Shown piece after piece: positions 1 to 12,639 of a stretch of 64,000 bases of DNA. This DNA comes from Vanilla planifolia (Eukaryota; Streptophyta; Magnoliopsida; Asparagales; Orchidaceae). The stretch covers positions 827,001 to 891,000 of the forward strand of contig JAIUJO010000145.1 in the NCBI GenBank assembly GCA_023846275.1, given 5' to 3'. The first letter of the stretch is position 1. Each line of letters opens with the position of its first letter. Made by a program: the position numbers and the translations under genes. The notes under the pieces are model-generated. The model was not told the origin of the DNA and did not search any database. It saw nothing but the letters and a program-made list of their open reading frames with translations.

Positions 1-970
1 GTTTTAATTATAATTAAAAAAATAATGTCATTATTATATTATATGATATGATTTACCGAATTTATTATATTATAAAATTAATAAAATTATCATAAACTAA
101 TTATTAAATATTAATCTTAAGGAGAAAATAAAAAGATTAAAAATAGAAAAGATAGAAAGAATTATTAAAAAAATAAGCCAAAGAAAAAGAAAGAAAGAAA
201 TGTTAAAGTACAGAAGGGTAAAAGAGAAAGAGGCAAAGATATATATAAAAAATTAAAAAATAAAGAAAGTAAAAAATGATAATAGGATTGAGAAGAAAGA
301 GAATATGTGAGATATTATGATAAAAAGAGAAAAGATAAAAAACTTATTTAATAAAAATTAAATTTTCAAAATTAAAATTATAATTTTAATATGTATAAAA
401 GGTAAATCAAATATAATTTTTATAAAAAATAAAATATACAAATTATTTGAGGATTAGTATTTTTTAAAATATTTAAAACTTTATAAAATATTAGGAATAT
501 TAATTTAATATTATATTTTTGTGGATAATTTTAAAAAATAATTAATTAATAAATATAATTAATATACCAATATATGATATTTATGTGATATAACATATAT
601 AATAACTATAAAAAATATTTAGCATTAATAATATAATTGAATAGTATTAATATTTTATAAGATAATATTTTTATATTGAGAAAATTCTAAGTATATGACA
701 TATATACTATTATAAACATAAATTAAGTCTAATTTATTTTTATTTATATAATCTATTTTGCTCAACATTCAACTAAATTAAAGTTATTATTTAAGTACAT
801 CACATGATATGTCATCTTTTATTTTATGAAATCAATAATAATATTATCAAATTATTATTAAAACTTGATTAAAAAAATATGATAATTATAAACAATCATT
901 CATTGGAATTTATTTTTTTAACATTAAGATATAAAAAGAAACTATCATTCATTAGAAAATAGAATTATAA
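1..970. other. AT-rich intergenic DNA with purine-rich tract
   Basis: No coding or RNA gene is visible. Positions 118-345 are strongly purine-biased on the plus strand: long runs of A with G interspersed and few pyrimidines. This is strand-asymmetric low-complexity DNA. The rest is mixed A/T sequence with short homopolymers. I see no element ends here. Confidence 0.6.
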
Positions 971-977
971 GAAAAAA
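971..977 (-). terminator. Pol III-type T-run after the 5S relic
   Basis: On the minus strand a run of six T lies a few bases beyond the 3' end of the 5S-like sequence. That is where a Pol III terminator belongs. In DNA this AT-rich such a run is common by chance, so this is positional support only. Confidence 0.3.
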
Positions 978-980
978 TAT

Positions 981-1094
981 ATGCAACATAAGGACTTCTC
1001 ATGACATCACCCATCCCAATACTTGCCTCACCCAAGCATGCTTAACTTTGGAGCTCTAATGAGATCCACTACCATAATACTGGTGTAGTCAAAC
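981..1094 (-). pseudogene. 5S rRNA-derived relic
   Basis: Read on the minus strand, 110 consecutive bases align without a gap to the canonical plant 5S rRNA as I remember it, with about 83 of 110 identical by eye. The internal promoter is well kept: the box A region (minus strand of about 1031-1048, containing AAGCATGCTTGGGTG), the intermediate element GGATGGGTGA and most of the box C region. Most substitutions are C-to-T or G-to-A, including the CpG positions, which points to an old, formerly methylated copy. It is a single unit with no tandem partner nearby, so it is not part of a 5S array. It could be an isolated pseudogene, a 5S-headed SINE, or the 5S portion carried in the LTR of a Cassandra-type element. 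No second LTR or poly-A tail was found to decide. Confidence 0.85.
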
Positions 1095-1429
1095 ATGTAT
1101 ACATAAGACAAAAAAGCATATTTATGTTGTTACCCTTTAAGGTTACGATTAATATCTGAAGTTCTCTAAATAATCTGCACTTTTTTTTAAAAAATTTGTT
1201 TATTTTATGTGTTGTAATAGTTAATAGTATTAATATTGTTTTATATATAATTAATTAAAAAACAAACATAATGCTATTTTTATATAGTAGATATTAATAT
1301 ATAAGATTTTATTTCATTATATTAATGTTCATATAAATAAAAAGTCTAACTACTAAACAAATATTATTAAAAATATGCATATTTATAAAACATATTACAG
1401 ATTAAGTTATGCAATATGAGAGATTTGTT

Positions 1430-3340
1430 AAATATTGTTAATTTTTGTGTTAAAAAAAGAGATGATGGAGATATAGATAACTACTCTCTTTTCCTTTCCT
1501 TTTTGTTACTAATTTTCATTTATGTTTTGCATATCATAACAATTACATTAAATAATCTATTCATTCGGTTAGATTTTTATTTTATATTAAAATTATATTT
1601 GTACATTACTATGCTTGTATTGTTGCATACAATATGATGATATTTAATGTTTTTGTTTTTCTATTTTTTAATATGTTTTTGTTTAACAAGAATGATTTGT
1701 AATAATTATTAAGATAAAATTCATTACTTATTTAAATTTTTTTAAAATTATGAATATTTAATGATGTTGACTATTATAATTATTATTTTTGAACGTCTTT
1801 TCAAGAAACATATTGTAAATAGCTAAATCGTTATGAAATTATTTTGAATATGTCTATCAAAAAGTTTCTAACTTTAGATGTACTGATGCTATGATTTTTA
1901 TTATTTACTAATTTATCACCTCTAGTATTTTTGCATAGCTTGCACATTAATAGCATTACTTTTTGATATATTTGTAAATAAATTTAAAAGTTGCAAGAAA
2001 TAATATGTTATGCTTTTACATTTTTAAATTTTTTTATGACTATGTTTAGTTTGTTAGCATAATAATCTTGATATTATAAATAAAAAAATTTTATGAATTT
2101 AGAAAATCTTTTGTCATTTAATTTTGATATAAGTTTTTATATTATTATATTAACTTTTATGAAGTGTTAAAATTTTTATTATTATTTCACTTAAGTTATT
2201 CCTTATTCCTTCATAGTGTATAACAATTTTTAAATTATTAAATTTTTAATTTTTTGATATTAGAAACAAAACACATTTAAATTTCATAAATCATAAATTG
2301 TCAATAATGTATTCTTAATAAAAAAAAATATAACAAGTGTGTAGCCTAAATGAAAACATTACAGAAGTACCAAGAATTACATTTTAAGATGAATAAGAAA
2401 TTTTAATGTTCAATCTTTATATGTAAATTGCCTAAACAAATTTGACTACTCTCAATACTTTTGGAATATTTGAAGTTTTTATTATATTTATGTCTTTTAG
2501 CATTGTGTATTGAAGCTTTTGTTAGTTCAGTTATTATTTTGACAAAAATATGACATCTTAATTAAAGAATCAATAGGCTACTTACTTCTTTATTACTAAA
2601 ATTATTTAAAGTTTGAACAAGCAATGTCTCAAACAAAACATATAATTACAAACATTAGGTGTAAATATTATTAGATCATTCTCATTTTTTTTTCATTTTT
2701 TTTAGTGGCTACATTTTTTACATAGATGTATTGGATTGTTATTTATAAATTTTAATCTATCCAATATTTTTTATTTAAATTTGAATATTGTGCACATCCA
2801 TTGTCATTTATTTTACGTTGGTTAAATTTTTATTTTTTATTTTAAATGTTAAACTTTTTTGAGATGTATTTTGGTGAAACTATTTTATTTTAAAGGATAT
2901 ACTTTTTGTGAAATGAAATGCATATAATTTAAAATTTTTTATTTTTAATAATTCTTTAATATTTTGTTTGATTTAGAGTACACACTTTGATATGGCTTCA
3001 TATTACTTTAACATTTTGTAGTTATATAATTGAATATTTTAAATCATTTTATGCCTTATAACTGTCCGTACACTATTTAATTCACCATATGGTTTATGTA
3101 CTAATTATACTTTATTAAAAAACATTTTCTTCCAAAATTTGTAAATAACTTTTTGTCTATTTTTTGATTGAGGCACAGTTTTATTTATTTAAAAATATTT
3201 TTTATTAGGATATTACATAAATGAAAAAAATTAAAAAATTTTTGTGGATGAAAAATAGTTCTATCTTACAATTGTTTGTAAAAAATAATTCTTTTCAAGA
3301 TTATAATAAATTTTAATGTTGAAAAAACCCACATAAAACT
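1430..3340. repeat. AT-rich dispersed repeat C, copy 1
   Basis: Direct repeat of 53390-55335. Blocks that line up include 1919-1955 with 53845-53880 (both contain TTTTTGCATAG, then TACATTAATAG or CACATTAATAG) and about 1590-1640 with 53515-53560 (TTACTATGCTT then TTGTTGCATA). The match runs for about 1.9 kb with many small gaps. No protein motif is recognised in either copy. The 73-codon open frame at 1416-1637 is hydrophobic, looks like ordinary AT-rich noise, and is not called. The repeat may be a fragment of an unrecognised element or part of a larger duplicated block. Confidence 0.6.
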
Positions 3341-6300
3341 TCAAAGGTATTGAGTATTGCATGCTTTATATTTTCAATAACGTAAAATGTCTAAAAGAAT
3401 CAAAATAAAGAAAGAAAAATCTATTATATATTTTCAATGACATAAAACATTGAACATTTGAAATAAAATTATTTGTGTAACATGTCAAATAAATTAATAT
3501 AATACTCAAGATATTAAAAATATAACAACAAAAAAAATATTATTCCAAAATTTCCATCACCAATACATTGATAAATTTTGAAAAAAAAATTATTTTTTAA
3601 AAAATTACAAAAGTCCAACTAACTGAATTAAAATAAGAAGGTAAAGAATACTAAAAAAATATTTAAAATCTTGGAAATAATATTCAAATTTTGTCATATT
3701 TTAAGTCATATTAGCCAAAAAATGAAAAAATTTAAAATATATCAAAAATATTAAATAAATAAATAATATAAGATTAAAAGTAAGAACAATTCACTACTGC
3801 AACAACACATAAAATATATTTTGACTAATAGAAATGAAACTAACATTTTTATTTGATAACAAATATATTCTCACAAAAAGGACTTCTCTACAATCATACA
3901 TACAAATGATCCAATATTATTCAATCATTAATCAAAAGTAAACACTAAATCACAAAAAACATTTCATTATATGTATGTAGTGGCCGACTTAATACTTAAA
4001 TTAATGCATTATAAATAAGTAGAAAAGCTAATTAATATGGTCACAAAACATCATTAATGTTGAAGTATTATTTACATTTTTGTTATAATCCTACTCCTTC
4101 AATTTAGTTATTATTTATTTTGGTCTATTAATTAATTTGATAATTTTTTTTGTTATAAAACTTTTCGTGTAGTCCACAACGAGCATAATTTTTTAGCAAT
4201 TTCATTATGGAATTTTTTATTAATATCTATAGTATTTCATTATGCTCCTAGATTTTTGTAATTTTAAATATTTAGATTTTAATGTTTATTATAATTTCAA
4301 AATTTTCTTAATTTTTCACCACTTATTCACAACAAATTTTAAGAATTAAAATAGAATAAATAAATATTATATTGACATAAATAGTAAAAATAATTAATAT
4401 AATTTAAAATTTCTAATATATGAGTTATATATAGCTTGTAAATAACATTTACATAATAAAAGAATAAAGACATAACATAAAATATTAGAATAAACAAAAA
4501 AAACTGAGCATACTAACACAAAAATTGAATAAACTATAATTGTGAAGGAAAATTAAACAATCAATATTCTCACCATGCGAGAGTGAGAAAGTGCATCTTC
4601 CAAATTAACAAAACATTTAAAACTAAAAAAGCAAACCTCAAAAAAGTGTTGTAGCATATGAAATGATGCAAATTTAAAACATTAAAAATTTTAAGAATAT
4701 TACATTGATAAGTAATTATAAGAATAAATATTTTTTAAAATAACACTAACATAAATTACTTGAATATCAAAATGGAGTATATTAAATATTAAACAATACC
4801 TAAAATTTTTAAACAAGAATTATAAAGAAAATTAAAAATATGAAAAAAAATTATAAATTAATTAATAAAAATTATCTATTTATTTATGACAAAACAAAGA
4901 TGTTTTATAAAGTAAGAAAAGATAAGTTTATATGTAAAGGAAAAAAAGATACCACTATAAAAAGAAGAACTACACAAGACAACATACATGATGAATCAAA
5001 TCTAATTTACTAGCAATAACATAAGCCATGCTCCCCTATGAAAAATTCAACTTGTTATCTAGATGCACAAATTGGAAATGGTTAATGTGATGTAGTGTAG
5101 ACAAAAGATAAAGTGTGATATCAAGTACATAGGTATTCTTTATATCCATCTTGAGCTTTTGTGTTACTCTAAAATACATATTGTACCCATATGATGCATG
5201 CCAACACAACTTAGTTGTTATGAACTAAATTTTTTAAATGGCAAAGTTTTTAATTATATTTAATGACTTTGTTTGGTAAATTTGTTGCACATCACATCTT
5301 GACAAATTTAATTAATAAATATGTTTTACATATAGCCTTTAATATCTTGAGCATTCTATTATATTAATTATTTTTAAAAGTTTTTTATGAATTTTAAATT
5401 TTTTAATTCCTAATGACAGACTTTCTCCAATATTATGAAAATTTTATTGTGCTTTGTTAATATTTTAAATAGTTTACCATAATGATGATGCATCATTTTT
5501 TTGTTTTCATATGTATCGTTCCACTTATCATTATAATCTTTTAAATGGTTTACTATGCATTTTTTAAAAATTAAAATTTTTGTTTGCAATAAATCATTAT
5601 GATATTTTCAATATGATTAAAACTCTTTAATGATTAACATTTTTGCGAAATAACTATATTTATATATTGAGAAGAAGTTTTTGGAGTGAAACACAAATAA
5701 TTCTTATTGTTGAATATTGACTACCGAACACTTTTTTGATGCCAATGAAACTTATTGTTTGTTTAATAATGATTTTTTTGAGTGATCTTTGAAACTTGGA
5801 GCACAAAATCAAACATTTATTAATCAATTAAAAAACATTTTCAATTGTACATGGAGTGATTAACTTTAAAGATGGGTTAACAAGTGTTGGTGGTTTTGCT
5901 CAAATGCAGCTCTACTTTTTAATTAAGGCCTCTTTTTTCTAGCACTTGCTCGAATTGTTGGCTATAAAAAATTAATAAACCATACCTATTATTATTAGAA
6001 TTATAAAACTTTTTTATTTATATTTGAATGAGAAATATCATTGCATTATATTACTCATGACTGTTAAATTTGGGTGAAATATAAGGCATGTATTTCATAC
6101 ATATTTATATTCAAATAAATGTACCTTAATAAAAATTTATTATGTAGATTGATTTGAATGTGGCCAAGAGAGACATGCATTTATTGCATGATTTATACTA
6201 TGCATCAAGGTGTGTAATATTAGAAATTTATACAAAATTGTATCATACATTTTACTATAGATGTAGTTATTAAATAATTCAATGAGAAGCAAAAAGATAA

Positions 6301-7405
6301 TAAGTATGTGATGTAAAGTTTGAAAATTTTTATAAATACATCAAGATAATTACCAATGAAGAGTTAAAAGTCATGACCTAAGAGTTCAGAACTTAATTTA
6401 TAGATTAGCTAAATTGTTCATACTTTTATTAAATGTTCATTGTTGTAAGACAATACTACGTAATTGTATTAGTATGATCAATTTTACAAAAGAACATTAG
6501 ATATATCTCTATCATACTAGTACAATATCACTGTTTTCCATTATGATATAGAATTATATATGAGTTAGGTTTGAGTACTTGAGCATTTGTTAGGTTTATT
6601 TGTGAAATTTGTGTTTTATCTACTTTTCATGCAATTGCAATCATTCATTATTATTATTTTTGTAAGCTTCTTGTACAACATATTATATGTTATGCTCTTG
6701 CATCATAAAACATTTTCTTGAGAGTTAAGAATTTAGGTTGAATAGATTTGTCTAATTATATATCACAATGTACTTGTATAAGTAAGATAAATTGAGATAT
6801 TTAAAAGGAATAGATTGGATAAGCACTTGTTATAAGAAATTATAATTTAATGCCTATTAACTTCTTTAATGATGGAATTCAATTGTTGGAATGTTATCAT
6901 TTTCATGTATTCCTTCAATTCATATAAATGGAAGTTTATTTTTAAAGAATATGACAATCAAACTATTACTGAGTCATTTTACATATAAAATAAAAAAGGG
7001 AAGTTGGCTTTATCGCTATTATATTTAGATTTACAAAGTTGTGCAATTGGATGACAAACGTAATTAGGTTTTTCAAGGTTGATGTGAATAAGATTATCAT
7101 ATCAGATAATTAAGCAATCAGTTGTCAAAATAACTCCCATGATTATAATTACAGCCATGTTTAATAGATATGAGTTTTATTCTCATAATTGCATGACTGA
7201 TGAATCACTATGGTTTTATATGAGTTTTCTTACATTATGCAATAAATGTATTGCTTGTACATAGCTACCCTTGGTACACCAAAGTTATTTCCTTATGGCT
7301 AATGCATTCATCCTCTATTAAATCTTGATTATATGCTGAACCAAAATTATTCAAAGAGTTTGGGTATCATTTTCTTGATCCAAAAAATGCATCTAATCAT
7401 ATTGT
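3341..7405. other. AT-rich stretch without recognisable gene
   Basis: Four kilobases with no open frame over about 60 codons and no family motif that I can defend. 7000-7400 is slightly less AT-rich and has weak resemblance to a Copia integrase, too weak to call. No counterpart was found between repeat C2 and the Copia element at 56 kb. Confidence 0.6.
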
Positions 7406-8791
7406 GTTTAGTTACCTTCGAGTTTGATGAGTAAAGCTTTAAATGATTACCTTTTTGTACTAATTTGTTTGATTAGTGTGATCAGATTTAATTTTAAAGG
7501 AAAAATCATGTATCTTTAAAGATAATGAATCAATTATATTAAAAGTACTTTCGAGTATTGAATAAAATTCAAGGATTCAAGAAATATGTATCAAATTTCC
7601 AAAGATTTTTTTCACTATAAAATAGAACATCAGCTTATTTGTTATAATGCACATCTTCACTTAGATTCAAATACTAATTTAAGTTTCTAATTTAATCAAG
7701 ATTTTCATTATTTAAAAAACTAATAAAATTTCATTTTTTTTATCAGTTCTTTTTTAAACTAAATCCATCTAATAGATCATTCCAAAATTTTATGTTAGTG
7801 ATTAAACTTTGGGTAAACTAAAAAAAATAATTCTATAAAATTTTCTTAATTAAAAAAATTCAAGCAACACGCCAAGCTCGTGTAGCTCAAAGTGCTTAGG
7901 ATAAGCAGGCCTAGAAGGAACGTGTCAACAAACCTATTGAAAACATGCCTAGCTAACCACAAAATAGTTTGGGTACATACATGAATTTGGTTTAGAAAAG
8001 GTAGAAGATTGATTGGCCTAAACAAATATATATCAAGTCAAAACCATAGCCATGAAATTACCTATAAGCATACGAGCGACCCAGGTTATGAAATCCCAAG
8101 CACACTTGGATTATGCACCCATGAAAGGTATTGTATGTAGAAAACAGCTTTTTTTAGCAATGTGGGACTAACATTGTCCAATTATTTAGCACTAAAAGCA
8201 TGTGTTATTTTTCACCATCAAACTTTGATCAAGTTGTAAATGTTCCATCCAATAAAAGCACTCAACCTTTGCCCAAAATCGAATGACCAAGATCATGTCT
8301 TGGTTCATTAGATTTCTTTGAATGTTTTAACCTTTGAAACTATTCTACTAATGAATTAGATGGCCTAGGACTCTCCATGTTTTTATCCTATAGTCAAGAT
8401 CTTTTTTCCTTTGCAAATGATGAATCAAATGATCCATATCTCATCTTACTTTATCAAATGGATAGTTTTAATCCATCTTGATCCTACATTCTAAAACTAA
8501 CTGCTTTAATAGTCTTTGATCTAACAGTCCAAAACCTTTGTAATAAAACACAATGATGCTAGTTGTTCCAACCAAATAGCTAATTCCTTAGTTGTCACTT
8601 GAGCCATTGTGTTAAGCAATTTGAAGAAATATTTTAAATTATTTGGAAGAGCTATTTAGCAATTTGGAAGAATCATTTAAAACACCTTTTTCTTTACTTC
8701 CTTATAACATTGATCAAATGTTTCATAAATAAATCTAACTACTATTCATGAAATGACTAATAAACATGAACCAATATTTGAGATCTCAACA
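7406..8791 (+). repeat. Copia LTR 1
   Basis: Aligned by eye with LTR 2 and LTR 3. Shared landmarks are the ACTAAATCCAT block (near 7757 here), the GCCAAGCTCG/GCTTGCCAAG block (7870), CCATGAAATTACCTATAAGCATA (8049, quoted only in part by its shape), CACCCATGAAAGGTATT (8117) and ATGAACCAATATTTGAGATCTCAACA at the end, of which the last bases resemble the other two LTR ends. The TATA region near 8129 is less well kept than in the other copies. Confidence 0.75.
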
Positions 8792-9432
8792 AATCATAGC
8801 ATTGTCTTCAATTATAAAAAAATCTCTTGTTAGCAACGACAACTTAGTTCCTAAAAAAATGTCAAATTTTTTTAGCTAATGTTAGCACTTCCAAGCTTTC
8901 AATTTCATACCTTTCTTAGTAATCTCAAGCTCATTGTGCCTTCTTCTATTTACCAATAAGCTTTGAAAGTTGTGCAAACTTGTTATAATTTTTCCACTAG
9001 AATTGATAATAGTAGTGCCTTGGCTTTAGCAAAGAACCAAGTTCATCATTCTAGGAGCAAACAAATAGTGTAAGACATCACTTTATGAGAGGCCCTGTAG
9101 TTAAAGGCTTATTAAAATCCACATATGTTTCTACATAGTAAGAATTGGTATACTTATTTACAAAATTCCTTCCAATTGATCAATTTCAATTCATAAGATA
9201 ATAATTAGGTGTAATACAAATTACATAAATTATACCTCTTCTTTTTTAGTGTTAGAGAGGGAGAAAAACTATTCATTAAATAAGTGTGTAGGAACACATG
9301 GTTAGGGGGTGTATGAATTCAGAGTGAGCACCAACTTTGCATTTTTGATATTACTTATCATAATAATATATGTTTTTTACATATGTTTTTATCTAAATAT
9401 TTATGTCTTGTAAACATCAAAAGAGAGAGAAT

Positions 9433-10838
9433 GTTGTCGCATTTCTATTTGATGAGTCAAGCAATAAATATTTAATATTTTATTCTAATGGGCTTGTTTA
9501 GTATGGATTAGGTTTTGTTTTAAAGATTAAACCTAACACCCTTTAAGATGGTGATTTATAGTCTCCAAAATACCCTGAAGTATTTACTTAGCTTCTAGGG
9601 TTAAAGACATACACATCAATTTTTAAAAGGTTTGTATTTTTGTTATGAAATGGAATAGTAACTTGTTGATTGTGAGCTACATATTCATTAATCTCACTTT
9701 CACATCTCAATTTAAGCATTTAACTTGTCCATCTTTTTCATGATTTAGAAAACTTATAGGATTTAATTTTTTGCTTAATCTTTTTTCTGACTAAATCCAT
9801 GTTATGCATCTTTGCCAAATTTCATGTTAATTGCTGAAATTTTAGTAAAATAAAAATTAATTATTTTAAATTTTATTAATTTTTAAAAAAATAAGCTACA
9901 CCCTAAGCTTGCCAAGTGCAAAGTACCTGGGTTGACCAAGACCAACTTCGCTTAGTAGCATTGGATTAGGAGATGAGGCTAAAACAAGCAAAGAAATTAT
10001 TTAGAGCGAATCCTAAACAAGATTGGGGTAAGGTAGAGAATTGAAAGGTAATAAACTTGGATTTTGTATGCAAATGGGGGTATTATAGAGGCCATCACCA
10101 TGAAATGACCTATAAGCATATGAGTGGCCTATGTGATGAATTCCTATAGATAGAAAGGGGAGCCAACATTAATTTGTTTAGCATTATACGCCCATCATTG
10201 GTATTATAAAGAGAAAACTACTTTGTTTAGCATTAACTTTCTTGTAGCAACTCAATGCGAAATGGTTGCTCGATTTTTCACCATTCGATCTTTGGTTGAA
10301 TGATAAAGGTTTCATCTACTATAAGCGCTTGATCTTACCTCAAAATTGAGTGGCCAAGACATATTTGAGTTCATTTTGATCTTTTTATTATTTTAGCCCT
10401 TTGAAATAGTCTATCCTTGAGTCAAATGACTTATCATTCTTTATTTTTATCTTACAAATAAGATCTTTCCCAGCTTAGCAATTGATGAATCAAATGATTC
10501 AAATGTCATTCCACTAGATCATTTCACTCAGATCTAATCCACCTTGACCTAACTGAAAACTCATCCTCCTTTACAATTTTTGATCTAATGGTTTAAAACC
10601 TCTCGGATCAAAGCCAGTGGTGCAAGTCACTCCCACATAACGATTAATTCCCTAGCCATTAATTGATTCATTACATCAGTCATTTTAGAGATATGATTTA
10701 TGCTGTTACGAAGTAGTTTTTTCAATCAACTTATTCTTAACATTTTAATAGTATGAGCAATTTTTTTTCTATATGAGCCTAACCTTTATTCATGAAAGGA
10801 CTAATAAATATGAACCAACATTCGAAATCTTAACAAAA
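9433..10838 (+). repeat. Copia LTR 2
   Basis: Starts TGTTGTCG directly after a purine tract and ends near CTTAACAAAACA. Its length of about 1.4 kb agrees with LTR 1 (1386) and LTR 3 (about 1324). It is more similar to LTR 3 than to LTR 1 across the middle. The sequence resemblance to the 59-60 kb copy does not stop at the LTR end but runs on downstream. Confidence 0.8.
10202..10211 (+). promoter_or_regulatory. LTR TATA box
   Basis: TATTATAAAG is preserved at the same place in LTR 2 and LTR 3 (59701-59710), behind a shared CCCAT...GGTATT block. It is oriented with the Copia pol remnants, as expected for the Pol II start that divides U3 from R. In LTR 1 the equivalent spot (8129-8140) is more diverged. 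Confidence 0.5.
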
Positions 10839-11179
10839 CATGCACTTTTCTATTAGAAAATACATTAGTAATACTTAAGGTTTTTATCATCAAACGAAAC
10901 AACCTAATTAAGTGTAAAAAATATAATACATTAGCAATCCAATAGTCCTTGAAATGATCATCGATCTATTGACTATCATTTGATAGTGACATTGTATCCA
11001 TTCTACAATATTTTTAGATAATTCCATCCATTTATGGAAGCATTTGGTGTCTACTTACAATAATAGGTCTCATTTTCTTAATGCCACTTTCATAATTATC
11101 TAACATGTCTCCCTTTTCCTAACCTTTATAAAAATATTCTATTTCACTTCTACCTTCAGTATCTTTATTATCAATTGAA

Positions 11180-11240
11180 TTCCTCTTGATATTCTTCTTT
11201 TTTAGTACATAAAAGTTTTTGCTAGATAACCCTTGTGATA
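11180..11240 (-). pseudogene. Possible gag zinc-knuckle remnant
   Basis: The minus strand reads YHKGYLAKNFYVLKKK here, and the equivalent spot in the second copy (about 60690-60740) reads YHKGYPIKKTSSLKEE. Both resemble the second half of a retroelement CCHC knuckle followed by a lysine-rich stretch. The agreement of two diverged copies is the main support. It is a broken retroelement fossil and the family is uncertain. Confidence 0.3.
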
Positions 11241-11689
11241 AAAACCTTACAAATATTTGTATTTCTTGCACATTCTATTGCAAATGACATCCAAAATTAT
11301 TTTGGCCAATTTCGTAAAAACTACTCTATGAGCTATTTATTTAAGAGAAAATTCATATATTTCTAGTTTACCACTTTTATCATTTTTCTATAAAAATTTC
11401 CTTAGAATTAAATTAATGTTATTTTTAATATGTTTTGGTTTTTCTTTTTATGACATGTCCTCTTCAAATTCATTTAGAATTATTACATTAGGTTTCTTTC
11501 ATTTATTCTTTTGTATTTGACTTCCCCTCATATTATTAGTTCTTTCAAATAATAGTCTTTTTGGTCCTATACGAAGATATCCATATGAAATTTTCATTTC
11601 ATGATATTCAAAATAAATTTTGAAATGCACTTACATTATCTCAACAAACGTTATATAAATTTTAAAGGCTTTTGACTATTTTGTAAACA

Positions 11690-12340
11690 TCCCTCTACAA
11701 AACAATTAAATCAGTCAAATTAAAAAAATTTTGGGATGTCTCCAAAGGCCATTTCCCCTCCTTTCAATGAGTTATTTGTTAGTAAATTGTGCTTGGGATG
11801 CTCTTGTTTGTTATTTTGTTGATTTCTCATGTAAAGAATGCCTTGGTCATTTCCTTATGAAATAATTTAGTATGCAAAACAATGATGCTTTAATGACATT
11901 TACATATAAAAGTGCCATTAGCAAAAAGTTTTATTAGGACTGAAACAAAAAAAACATTATGTACTATTGCAATGACAATGAAAATTATCTTATAGGAAAT
12001 AGGATAATTTATTTCAATAATCTATGAAAGCACAAAATGTCTTCTCCTAAGAATTTTTCTTTCTCTAAACATTATAATGTATTTCATGGACTTACCTTCA
12101 AAAATACATGATCCTCTTCCTAAAAGTCCACTTATTTAATTTTTTTATCATACTTTTTGTGAAGAAAATCTCTCATTTTGAATTCATGTCTTGATAATTC
12201 AGATCGTCTTAATAGAATATAAAATTATTTCTATATTAATTAGAGCATTATTAGTTTGGCCATACTTGTATAATAACAATTAATGCATCTTATTATATAC
12301 ATCTCTATGCTAGACTAATAATTATTGTTGTAGGAAAATT
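11690..12340 (-). mobile_element. Ty3/Gypsy integrase C-terminal fragment (minus strand)
   Basis: On the minus strand short stretches match the end of plant Gypsy pol in the right order: VFLKVSPMKYIIMF (the conserved VFLKVSPMKG... block), then VHNVF (from the VHNVFHVSML block), then the terminal acidic/aromatic block that ends pol. The second copy, at 61180-61500, preserves that last block as WKVKEEMPQRYPNIF, very close to the usual EATWE...YP.LF ending. The fragment is opposite in direction to the Copia remnants on both sides. No LTR of its own was identified. Old, fragmentary, several breaks. Confidence 0.7.
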
Positions 12341-12639
12341 TATTAAAAGTGAAATTGTTGTTCTAGTTCTCTTAAGTGCATAATTTTCATAATCCTAATA
12401 TATTCTCAAGTGTTTTAAATAGTCCCGTTCATTGACTTTATTTTCATTCAAGAATATTATGTTAAACATTACTTGAGTATCACTTGGATTAAGAAAACTT
12501 TTGCAATAGTATGATATAAAGTTGGAATCATTATGTAATATATTAGTGTTTTCCATACTACATAAGACATACTATTAGTCAACATATATTTGATTTAATG
12601 TTTTATCAAAACTATTTCCTTAATATGTAAAATTTCAAA

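Larger units (their letters stand above)
7406..10838 (+). mobile_element. Ty1/Copia LTR retrotransposon, old, short interior
   Basis: Two direct LTRs (about 7406-8791 and 9433-10838) flank about 640 bp of interior. The interior holds the end of pol: an RNase H C-terminal motif at 9014-9070 reading ALALAKNQVHHSRSK, the plant Copia signature before the 3' end. A purine-rich tract (AAAGAGAGAGAA) ends just before LTR 2 at 9433, where a polypurine tract belongs. LTR ends approximate TGTT at the start and AACA at the end. A third LTR of the same family is at 59020-60343. The LTRs differ by perhaps a quarter to a third by eye, so the insertion is ancient. It is broken, with many breaks and most of the interior absent. 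Confidence 0.8.

Noticed and set aside
7000-7405. Weak Copia integrase-like reading before LTR 1
   Set aside because: Only scattered residues agree, no conserved block is complete, and the sequence runs into LTR 1 as judged by its match with LTR 3.
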